From NCBI GenBank assembly GCA_003446545.1, contig DMAO01000009.1, forward strand, positions 1-16,757: 16,757 nt of DNA, written 5' to 3'. Below, in pieces: positions 8,655-15,109 of this stretch (its first letter is position 1; each line of letters starts with the position of its first letter). The position numbers were made by a program, and so were the translations under genes. Below the pieces are notes generated by a model. The model was not told where the DNA came from. It worked only from the letters and a program-made list of their open reading frames with translations, and ran no database searches. This DNA is from Sphaerochaeta sp. Lineage in GTDB: Bacteria > Spirochaetota > Spirochaetia > Sphaerochaetales > Sphaerochaetaceae.

Positions 8655-9800
8655 TTAAAATCTCCCCATACCGCCACCACCGGCGGGAGGCGCACCACCA
8701 TTTGTCATTGCTGCAAAGGCAGAAGCGTTGGTATCGGTACGACGGACGATGAGGGTGTCCCCCACCTTCAAGTCTCCTGCAAGAAGTTGGCTGATGCCTT
8801 CACCTAGGTATTTCACCGTAACGACAACACTCTTGGTGGTACCATCAGGCAGCTTCTTACTGACGGTAGTCACCCCACCTCTACCTACAGTAAGGGCATT
8901 TTGTGGCAGAAGGGTGAGCACAGTCTCCCCTTCATTTGCAATAGTACCTTCAAAGGTATAGCCAGGGGCAATGGTGGCTGGTGGATTATCAATGGTGATC
9001 TCCACTTCCATGACACCGATACCTTGACTTGTATATTTCCCGATCATGGGGATATAGGTAACCTCACCTACAAGGGTCCCCATGGAATAGGAGTCAAAGA
9101 TCAAGTCTGCCGTCTGTCCGATCTTGACATACTGCATGTCGATCTCATCAATCTCCACGGTAGCCTTCAGTTTGGAACGGTCGATAAGGGTCATTGCAGA
9201 AGATCCTGCATCGAAGTAATCCCCTTCGCTAACCTTCACTGATGCGATCACCCCATCAAAGTTCGCATATGCCTGGGTATAGTCGAGCTTGTTAGTCGCA
9301 CTTTTCAGCTTGAGCTGCAACAGTTCCAGGTCGCGCTCACTACCACTGAGCAGGGCCTTGTCAATCTCTGCCTTGATGCTTGCCACATCATAGAGCTGGT
9401 TTCTGTTGTCTATGGCGATGAGAACATCACCCTTCTTCACAGAATCACCTTCCTTGACAAAGACGTCGGTGACAGTCCCTGTAGTCCTTAAAATGACATT
9501 CTGGATATCAAAGGGTTCCACATATCCAGAGAGATCGATGGTAGTGGTGAAAGAGCTCTCGTACACCTTGACCTCAGTTTCTTTTATCGCAGTAACAACT
9601 GCCTTTGGCTCTGCCCAAGGGAAGTGCCCGTTGGCCCTATAGAAGGAGTAGACTTGAAAGCCTCCAAAGAGCAGGACAATAACCACTACCCAGATGATAG
9701 TCCGACGTATTCTCTGGTTGCGCAACTTCTTTTTCAGCTGGTTACGTACCTGATTTTCCGTATTCATTTCACGTTCTTGTGTGTTTTCATGGTTCTTCAT
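8655..9800 (-). CDS. Periplasmic adaptor (membrane fusion) subunit, MacA/HlyD type
   Basis: Adaptor of 381 aa linking the ABC permease to the outer-membrane channel. A basic N-terminus is followed by one membrane anchor at about 34-51, a biotinyl-lipoyl-like domain split by a short helical hairpin (about 140-180), and beta-barrel and membrane-proximal domains. The motif VFVKEGDSVKKGDVLIAID is typical of the lipoyl half, and FDGVIASVKVSEGDYF of the returning half. The hairpin is much shorter than in E. coli MacA as I recall it, which would need a channel that reaches further into the periplasm (inference). The tail is Gly/Pro rich (PPAGGGGMGRF), common in such adaptors. ATG 9800 has GGGAG 9 bases upstream, overlapping the channel-gene stop; ATG 9767 is a weaker alternative. 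Confidence 0.92.
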   Translation of the reverse strand: MKNHENTQEREMNTENQVRNQLKKKLRNQRIRRTIIWVVVIVLLFGGFQVYSFYRANGHFPWAEPKAVVTAIKETEVKVYESSFTTTIDLSGYVEPFDIQNVILRTTGTVTDVFVKEGDSVKKGDVLIAIDNRNQLYDVASIKAEIDKALLSGSERDLELLQLKLKSATNKLDYTQAYANFDGVIASVKVSEGDYFDAGSSAMTLIDRSKLKATVEIDEIDMQYVKIGQTADLIFDSYSMGTLVGEVTYIPMIGKYTSQGIGVMEVEITIDNPPATIAPGYTFEGTIANEGETVLTLLPQNALTVGRGGVTTVSKKLPDGTTKSVVVTVKYLGEGISQLLAGDLKVGDTLIVRRTDTNASAFAAMTNGGAPPAGGGGMGRF

Positions 9801-9805
9801 CAGAG

Positions 9806-11251
9806 CTATCTCCCTTGGATCTGCAGGTTACGGATGGAATTCTCAAGAACCAGGCCCTTGATCAGGGTGAGAGCTTTCTCATAGGCATCCACCCCGACAG
9901 TAAACCTAGCATTGTCCACACTGCTTTTCGTAGTCAGACCCTTTGCAAAAAGGGCTTCTTGCTGTTCCAATACCTTCCCATTATAGGAGATGGTACTCTT
10001 TAGCAGTGCATACTCCAGAAGCCAGGAGGCTCTCTGGCTCTGAATTGAGGATGCTGTATACAAATACTCCTGCAAGGCATCGTTGTAGGAAATCGAGGCA
10101 AGCATTGCACTGTTCTCAAGCTTCTGGATATTCAGCATCTCAGTAAGCTGAGTTGCATTGTTGTTCCATGAGCCACGTACGGTAAGAGTCGGCGTAAAGT
10201 CACCGGTATCAAGGTTATAGGATCCATTAACGCTAGTGCCTACTGTATAATTCTTGGCTGTAAAATCAGCTCCAACCGTACCGCTGATGCTATTCACCCG
10301 ACCTGTTGCAATGCTGACAGGATTTACGGAAGAAACATTCGTTCCTCCATTTACCTGCAATGTCTTGTTCGTGAGCGCCGCCTTAGCGAGCTTCAGGTCC
10401 TCCTTGGCAAGATCCAGGGCGAGTGCCTTCAAGGCCACTGAGGTGTTCCCATTCGGATTCTTCTCGAAACCAAGGTTTGGCTCTCTAATGGAGGGAAGAC
10501 CTTCCCAAGGCAACGAGGTCAGTTGGGTATACTGGCTTTCCAACAGCTCTTGGTTGCTGGTGAGGCTTGCCAAAGTACTTTCCAAGCGAGATAAGCTGTT
10601 CTCAAGTTCCTGGTAGGCAACACTATCCTTACTGAGGGTCTTCAAGGCAAGGGCATCACTCATTCCCTTTTCCTGCACAACTATGCTCCTCATCGTCTCA
10701 TTGATGCTCTTTTCATTGGTGAGAAGCCCTTGTATCTGAGAGAGTATGGAGTTCTCAAACTGAATGAGGTTACTCTGGTAGGTGTAGTTTCCCAACAGGG
10801 CACTCTGTTTGTTCAGAAGAGTCGACCGGTTGTCACTGTCCTCACCATAGAGAAAAGAATGTGTGGCTGAAACAGATGGCTTGAGTGTGTAATCATTACT
10901 GTTGGTTGTATAATAAACAGGACCGGTGCTTACTGTAATGGCGGTCTTGCCATCGTTTGGCAGGGTGAAGGTTGTCGCCGTCCCTGTAGTCCCAAATTGA
11001 TAATTCCCTGTCTTTGGCTGAAATTCAGCACTAACTTCCCCACTGGAAACACTAATACCCAGCTCCTCTGGTGCCTCTCCAATAGAGACCGTGAGCTCGG
11101 TATTCTTCTTGTCCAACTCATAGCGTTTCATCTCTTCACTCGAACCATAGGCTGTCTGGATTATTTCATCCAAGGAGGCAGAAGTGAGGACGAACGGGAT
11201 GAGGGCAAGCAGTAAGAAAGTGGCAACAAGTGCCCTATAGTTGATTCGCAT
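9806..11251 (-). CDS. TolC-type outer-membrane efflux channel
   Basis: Exported protein of 481 aa, first gene of the exporter operon. Residues 1-25 are a classic signal peptide (two basic residues, hydrophobic core ending LTSA), followed by SLDEIIQTAY, the usual start of OEP/TolC family proteins. The body alternates long helical stretches (about 130-240, 260-290 and 360-475) with Ser/Thr/Asn-rich segments likely to form beta strands, in two repeats as in TolC. The frame is open six codons further to ATG 11269, but ATG 11251 is preferred: GGAGGA lies 10 bases upstream, the signal peptide starts there, and the predicted sigma-54 transcript would begin only about six bases before the longer start. 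Sequence similarity to classical TolC is weak by eye; the assignment rests on signal peptide, helices and adaptor/ABC neighbours. Confidence 0.87.
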   Translation of the reverse strand: MRINYRALVATFLLLALIPFVLTSASLDEIIQTAYGSSEEMKRYELDKKNTELTVSIGEAPEELGISVSSGEVSAEFQPKTGNYQFGTTGTATTFTLPNDGKTAITVSTGPVYYTTNSNDYTLKPSVSATHSFLYGEDSDNRSTLLNKQSALLGNYTYQSNLIQFENSILSQIQGLLTNEKSINETMRSIVVQEKGMSDALALKTLSKDSVAYQELENSLSRLESTLASLTSNQELLESQYTQLTSLPWEGLPSIREPNLGFEKNPNGNTSVALKALALDLAKEDLKLAKAALTNKTLQVNGGTNVSSVNPVSIATGRVNSISGTVGADFTAKNYTVGTSVNGSYNLDTGDFTPTLTVRGSWNNNATQLTEMLNIQKLENSAMLASISYNDALQEYLYTASSIQSQRASWLLEYALLKSTISYNGKVLEQQEALFAKGLTTKSSVDNARFTVGVDAYEKALTLIKGLVLENSIRNLQIQGR

Positions 11252-11261
11252 TACTGATGGT

Positions 11262-11267
11262 TCCTCC
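11262..11267 (-). promoter_or_regulatory. Ribosome binding site deciding the channel-gene start
   Basis: GGAGGA on the minus strand lies 10 bases before ATG 11251. It overlaps the alternative ATG at 11269, making that upstream start unlikely. Confidence 0.7.
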
Positions 11268-11285
11268 ATGCTTAGCCTCTAATAT

Positions 11286-11301
11286 CGCAACCTTCCAGCC
11301 A
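11286..11301 (-). promoter_or_regulatory. Sigma-54 (-24/-12) promoter for the exporter operon
   Basis: The minus strand reads TGGCTGGAAGGTTGCG. This matches the sigma-54 consensus TGGCACG-N4-TTGCW at the invariant GG and GC with the exact 10-base spacing, plus the flanking T, C, G and TT. Transcription would start near 11275, leaving about 24 bases before ATG 11251 with the GGAGGA ribosome site inside. I found no credible sigma-70 promoter in the same gap. The operon it heads encodes an NtrC-type activator with GAFTGA, which strengthens the call. Confidence 0.75.
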
Positions 11302-11370
11302 TTCGACAACTATCAGGGAGAAAAAACATACCTTGTCTGCAAAAACCCAGGAAAAGTTAGAATTATCCAG

Positions 11371-12096
11371 TCAGAGCAGATGATGCCCCCCATCGACTGC
11401 GATGGTCACCCCCGTCACAAAGGATGCAGAAAGAAGGTAGGAGACAGCCTCACAGATATCAGAAGGGGTTCCGGTCCTTTGGAGGGGCAACCTTTTTCCC
11501 ATCTTGGCAAAATACGCATCATCGGCATTGGAAAGCACTAGGCCGGGAGCTACTGCATTGACCCGCAGATATGGGGCTAGTGTTTTCGCAAGGATTGTTG
11601 TCTCCTGGGCCAAGGTAGCCTTGGATAGGTAGTAGGAAGGCCTGTTTGCAGGAGGGGAAGCCAGGCATGTATCTGTTATGTTTACCACGGCTCCCGTTGT
11701 ATCTCTCTCTTTGCTATGCTTGTACAGCATTTTGGCAAGAAAGAAGGGAGCTGCCGCATGCAAGGCCATGTCTGTTTGCCACCTCTGTACAGTCGTTTCT
11801 TCCAAAGAGGTATTGTGGAACACTGATGCGCTGTTGACGATGGCATCAATCTTGCCAAAGCTCCCCATAAAGCAATCAAAGAGGGATGGTAACCCATCAA
11901 GGTCTGTTAGGTCACCGCTCACCACCCGGCTTTCATATCCCATTTGCTGCAACTCCTGTTGCAGGCTGTTTGCTTCATCCTGGGATGTGTTGCAGTGCAA
12001 TACCACCTTATATCCCTCTTTGGCAAGATGGAGCGAAAGAGCCTTCCCGACCCTTCTGGCAGCACCTGTTATCACGACAACCCTATCCTGTATCAT
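11371..12096 (-). CDS. Short-chain reductase, pteridine reductase/FolM-like
   Basis: NAD(P)H-dependent SDR of 241 aa. The cofactor site TGAARRVG (10-17) fits the TGX3RXG motif of pteridine reductases. The usual catalytic Ser is Asp142 (NITDT), with Tyr155 and Lys159 (YYLSK) completing the set, as in Leishmania PTR1 and E. coli FolM. NSASVF at about 88-93 and the end VDGGHHLL are SDR landmarks. A role in reducing dihydropterins (dihydromonapterin or dihydrofolate) is likely but not proven. The frame is open to TTG 12111, but ATG 12096 is preferred: the promoter -10 box ends 6 bases before it and no Shine-Dalgarno sequence precedes either start. It is divergent from ftsH and on the same strand as the exporter operon, about 120 bp upstream, with no clear terminator between. 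Confidence 0.88.
   Translation of the reverse strand: MIQDRVVVITGAARRVGKALSLHLAKEGYKVVLHCNTSQDEANSLQQELQQMGYESRVVSGDLTDLDGLPSLFDCFMGSFGKIDAIVNSASVFHNTSLEETTVQRWQTDMALHAAAPFFLAKMLYKHSKERDTTGAVVNITDTCLASPPANRPSYYLSKATLAQETTILAKTLAPYLRVNAVAPGLVLSNADDAYFAKMGKRLPLQRTGTPSDICEAVSYLLSASFVTGVTIAVDGGHHLL
11390..11405. promoter_or_regulatory. Palindrome, possible activator binding site (UAS)
   Basis: CCATCG-ACTG-CGATGG, a perfect 6-bp inverted repeat with a 4-base centre, lies about 120 bases upstream of the predicted sigma-54 start. That is the usual range for enhancer sites of NtrC-type activators. However, it falls in the last codons of the reductase gene, at the family-conserved AVDGG motif, so it may be chance. 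I found no second copy in the gap. Confidence 0.2.
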
Positions 12097-12102
12097 AGGT
12101 GA

Positions 12103-12131
12103 ACTATACAAGGCTTGTTGCCGATTGACAA
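12103..12131 (-). promoter_or_regulatory. Sigma-70-type promoter of the reductase gene (predicts leaderless mRNA)
   Basis: The minus strand has TTGTCA (12131-12126), a 17-base spacer, then TATAGT (12108-12103); each box is one base from consensus. Six bases separate the -10 box from ATG 12096, placing +1 at the A of the start codon. Confidence 0.65.
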
Positions 12132-12152
12132 TTGCGGAAGTATATTTACTCT
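12125..12152 (+). promoter_or_regulatory. Sigma-70-type promoter of ftsH
   Basis: A perfect -35 box TTGACA (12125-12130) is followed 16 bases on by TACTCT (12147-12152), a weak -10 that keeps the key T1, A2 and T6. Start would be near 12159. The -35 box overlaps the reductase -35 box on the other strand by five bases. Confidence 0.5.
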
Positions 12153-12172
12153 AGTGAAGATGACTTTTCACT
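12153..12172. repeat. Inverted repeat in the ftsH promoter/leader
   Basis: AGTGAA (12153-12158) and TTCACT (12167-12172) are perfect 6-bp arms around 8 bases. The repeat sits directly after the predicted -10 box and ends 18 bases before the ftsH ATG. As it would straddle +1, an operator is as likely as an RNA hairpin. No trans-acting factor can be named. Confidence 0.4.
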
Positions 12173-12190
12173 GTAAGGAACCATACAACA

Positions 12191-14158
12191 ATGGAAAAAG
12201 AGACCAACAATAACGAACAGGAATTTTCCAAGCAACCAAATGACTGGAAAGATTCCTTTAAAAAAAAGTCCACCCAAGAACCCGGCGTCCACCTAGGTAG
12301 CAAGGATCCTAAGAACCCGAAGAAATTCACCTATTCCTTCTGGTATTTCTTCGTCATCCTTATCGCCTTTATCGCTCTGAACACCTTCATGAGTACCAAG
12401 CAGCCCAATGTGCAGGACATCGATTACAACCAGTTCAAGGCCCTTGTGGAAAGAGGCACCATCAAGCGGGTTTCCATTGAGGAGGAGCAGTACATTGGCT
12501 ATAACTTCACCAAGGAACAGGCACTCACAATCTTGCAGGATTCTGGCTCTACGGATATTTTGCAGTCCTTCAGTACCTATAAGGTCGATGACCCTACCTT
12601 TATCCCCCTGCTGGACAAGTACAAGGTTGAATACTACGCATCAGCTCCAATCAAACCGAGCATATTCTCCACCTTACTGAGCTATATCCTACCTCTTGCC
12701 CTTGTATTGGTATTCTGGAGATTCCTCTTCTCCAAGATGGGAGGAAAGGGGGGACAGGGAGTCCTCTCCTTTACCCAAAACAAGTCAAAGGTTGTGGCAG
12801 AAGGCGATACTGGTGTCCGTTTTACCGATGTGGCGGGGGCTGACGAGAGCAAATATGAGCTTGAAGAGGTCGTTGATTTCCTCAAGAACCCTGAAAAATA
12901 TACGGAGATCGGGGGTAAGATTCCCAAGGGTGTCCTGCTGGTCGGTCCTCCAGGAACCGGCAAGACCTTGCTTGCCAGGGCTGTTGCCGGAGAAGCCCAC
13001 ACACCCTTCTATAGGATGAGCGGTGCTGACTTTGTCGAGATGTTTGTCGGTGTGGGAGCAGCTCGCGTGCGGGACCTGTTCAAGCAGGCAAGGGAAAACT
13101 CCCCTTGTATCATCTTCATCGATGAGATCGATGCAATCGGAAGACAGCGTTCTGCAGCGGGAATAGGAGGCAACGACGAGCGCGAACAGACCCTCAACCA
13201 GCTGCTGGTGGAAATGGATGGATTTGACTCCAGAACCGGTGTCATCATCCTAGCGGCAACAAACCGCCCTGAAATCCTTGACCCAGCCCTGTTGCGCCCT
13301 GGTCGTTTTGACCGTCAGGTGCTCATCGACAAACCCGACCTTGAAGGCAGACATGAGATTCTCAAGATTCACACAAAAAACATCAAGCTTGGCAAGGATA
13401 TCGATTTGAGAAAGATCGCCCAAGCATCAGCAGGTCTTGCCGGTGCCGACCTTGCCAACATTGCCAACGAAGCCGCCCTACTTGCCGTCAGGCAGAAGCG
13501 CAAGACCGTTAGCCAGGCTGACTTTGAGGAAGCGATAGAGAAGTCTATAGCAGGTCTTGAACGAAAAAGTCGTGTGCTCAATGAGAAGGAACGCGTACGA
13601 GTTGCCTACCATGAGACTGGCCATGCATTGACGGCCTATCTTACCCTAGGATCTGAACCGGTCAGCAAGATATCCATAATACCCAGAGGTATGAGTGCCC
13701 TTGGCTATACCCTGCAGTACCCTACTGAGGACAGGTTTTTGCTCTCTGAAACAGAGCTGATGGGCAACATAGACACCCTGCTTGGAGGCCGTGCTGCTGA
13801 AGAGGTCATTTTCAAGGAAATCTCCACAGGAGCCGGCAACGACATCAGAGGTGCAAGCGACCTGGTCCGTAGGATGATCCAAGAGTTTGGCATGAGTGAG
13901 AGGTACAGGAACATCACCTTGCCGACTGCCCAAAGCGGAATAGCAGGGGTAGGCGGTTCGAGAGCGTTTTCTGAGAAGGCTCAGGAGTACATCGACTCCG
14001 AGACAGCAAGGATTGTCAACGAACGGTATGCCATTGTCCTCAATAACCTTGAGAAGAATAAACAAGCTCTTGAAACCATAACAAAACAGTTGCTGGAAAA
14101 CGAAGTAATTGGTGGAACAGAGTTCGAAGCTCTTGCAAAAAGTGAGGTCATTGTCTAA
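12191..14158 (+). CDS. ftsH: ATP-dependent zinc metalloprotease FtsH
   Basis: Membrane-anchored AAA+ protease (655 aa, close to E. coli's 644) that degrades misfolded membrane proteins and regulators. A charged 46-residue N-terminal tail is followed by a first membrane helix at about 47-68, a periplasmic domain (69-157), and a second helix at about 158-180. Walker A GPPGTGKT is at 252-259, Walker B IIFIDE at 307-312, and the second region of homology is [20 protein letters not shown]. The zinc site is HETGH (474-478), with Asp551 (GAGNDI) as the third ligand. ATG 12191 has AAGGA about 11 bases upstream. All catalytic residues are present. It heads a likely operon with hslO (11-bp gap) and rlmKL. 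The long hydrophilic N-terminal tail before helix 1 is longer than in E. coli. Confidence 0.98.
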   Translation: MEKETNNNEQEFSKQPNDWKDSFKKKSTQEPGVHLGSKDPKNPKKFTYSFWYFFVILIAFIALNTFMSTKQPNVQDIDYNQFKALVERGTIKRVSIEEEQYIGYNFTKEQALTILQDSGSTDILQSFSTYKVDDPTFIPLLDKYKVEYYASAPIKPSIFSTLLSYILPLALVLVFWRFLFSKMGGKGGQGVLSFTQNKSKVVAEGDTGVRFTDVAGADESKYELEEVVDFLKNPEKYTEIGGKIPKGVLLVGPPGTGKTLLARAVAGEAHTPFYRMSGADFVEMFVGVGAARVRDLFKQARENSPCIIFIDEIDAIGRQRSAAGIGGNDEREQTLNQLLVEMDGFDSRTGVIILAATNRPEILDPALLRPGRFDRQVLIDKPDLEGRHEILKIHTKNIKLGKDIDLRKIAQASAGLAGADLANIANEAALLAVRQKRKTVSQADFEEAIEKSIAGLERKSRVLNEKERVRVAYHETGHALTAYLTLGSEPVSKISIIPRGMSALGYTLQYPTEDRFLLSETELMGNIDTLLGGRAAEEVIFKEISTGAGNDIRGASDLVRRMIQEFGMSERYRNITLPTAQSGIAGVGGSRAFSEKAQEYIDSETARIVNERYAIVLNNLEKNKQALETITKQLLENEVIGGTEFEALAKSEVIV

Positions 14159-14169
14159 TCTGCTTTTGT

Positions 14170-15093
14170 ATGATCAAAAAGAAGATTGAAGACAAAGCAT
14201 TACAAGAACATCTCACCTCCCTGCCTGAAGATGCACGGGAGGTGTTTATTTTGAAAAATGGCCAGGTCCGCCTGACTGCCATCAGCGCAACGACCCTCAT
14301 CAACCAGATGCGCGCCAACTTCGAATTGGGCCTTCTGGAAACCTATGTGCTGGGTCAGGCCTATCTTGCAGGGGCTCTGCTCAGTGCCACAGTAAAGGGA
14401 AACGACCGCGTCCAGCTCAACATCGAGTGTGGCGGTCCTATTGGAGGTATCTCCATTGAGGCATGGGCATGTGGTGCTGTACGGGGGTATCTCAAGCATG
14501 ACCCCATCCCGCTGACCAAACCTTTGGATAGTCTGGACCTGAACGAGCTGTATGGCCCGGGCTTCCTTTCGATCACGAAGGTGTTGGAAAAGAACAAGAC
14601 TCCCTTTACCGGTCAGGTCATGATGCAGTATGGGTCGCTGGCTAAGGATCTCGCCCTCTACTACCTACAGTCCGAACAGACGCCATCGCTTTTCTCCCTG
14701 TCAATCCACTTCGACAAGCAGGGTCAGGTTGTAGGAAGCGGAGCCCTCTTCCTACAGTCCTTACCCCTGTGTGAAGAGGGTGTTTTGGAACAGCTTGGGA
14801 AGAAGAGTGAGAGCTTGAACTCCATAGGAGCATTCCTAGCTGAGGGAAGAAGTATAAAAGAGTATGTGGAAACGGAGTTTGCGTCATTTGACGTGAAGCA
14901 TCTAGCCCGTCAGGGGCTGGGCTTCTCCTGTCCGTGTGACAGAAAGCAATATGCACAGTATCTGAAGCAGCTAGAGAACCAGGACAAGAGTGAAATCCTT
15001 AGCAAAGGGCCTTTCCCTTTAGAACTCAACTGTCTGAACTGTAACACTACGTACAAATTCGAAAAAGAAGAACTAGAAAGCCTGTTGTCATGA
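14170..15093 (+). CDS. hslO: Hsp33 redox-regulated holdase chaperone
   Basis: Cytoplasmic chaperone of 307 aa that is switched on when oxidants release its zinc and form disulfides, then binds unfolding proteins. The N-terminal Hsp33 core contains NIECGGPIGG near residues 84-93. The C-terminal redox switch has Cys254 and Cys256 (SCPC) and Cys288 and Cys291 (CLNC), the CxC plus CxxC zinc set. The length matches the family. The gene begins 11 bp after the ftsH stop, so it is probably cotranscribed. The ATG at 14170 has no Shine-Dalgarno sequence; the nearest GAGG is more than 20 bases back, inside ftsH, suggesting coupling to ftsH translation or low expression. Identification is firm. Confidence 0.96.
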   Translation: MIKKKIEDKALQEHLTSLPEDAREVFILKNGQVRLTAISATTLINQMRANFELGLLETYVLGQAYLAGALLSATVKGNDRVQLNIECGGPIGGISIEAWACGAVRGYLKHDPIPLTKPLDSLDLNELYGPGFLSITKVLEKNKTPFTGQVMMQYGSLAKDLALYYLQSEQTPSLFSLSIHFDKQGQVVGSGALFLQSLPLCEEGVLEQLGKKSESLNSIGAFLAEGRSIKEYVETEFASFDVKHLARQGLGFSCPCDRKQYAQYLKQLENQDKSEILSKGPFPLELNCLNCNTTYKFEKEELESLLS

Positions 15094-15097
15094 CAGG
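15081..15097 (+). repeat. Small hairpin at the hslO/rlmKL junction
   Basis: CCTGT and ACAGG arms enclose seven bases over the hslO stop codon, just before the rlmKL ribosome site. No T-run follows directly, so this is not an intrinsic terminator; it might modulate rlmKL translation. Confidence 0.25.
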
Positions 15098-15109
15098 CCA
15101 GGAGAATCA

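Noticed and set aside
8655..8700. Gly-rich tail of the adaptor as a special feature
   Set aside because: Glycine/proline-rich C-termini are common in this adaptor class, so it does not stand out.
11305..11337. GACAA / TTGTC inverted half-sites near the sigma-54 promoter
   Set aside because: The arms are only five bases with a 23-base spacer and lie too close to the -24 box for an enhancer site. This is likely chance.
12262..12268. A-AAA-AAG heptamer in ftsH, the type of slippery site used for -1 frameshifting in dnaX
   Set aside because: A -1 shift meets TAG about a dozen codons later and no strong stimulatory hairpin or internal Shine-Dalgarno is evident. Lys codons in a charged N-terminal tail explain the A-run.
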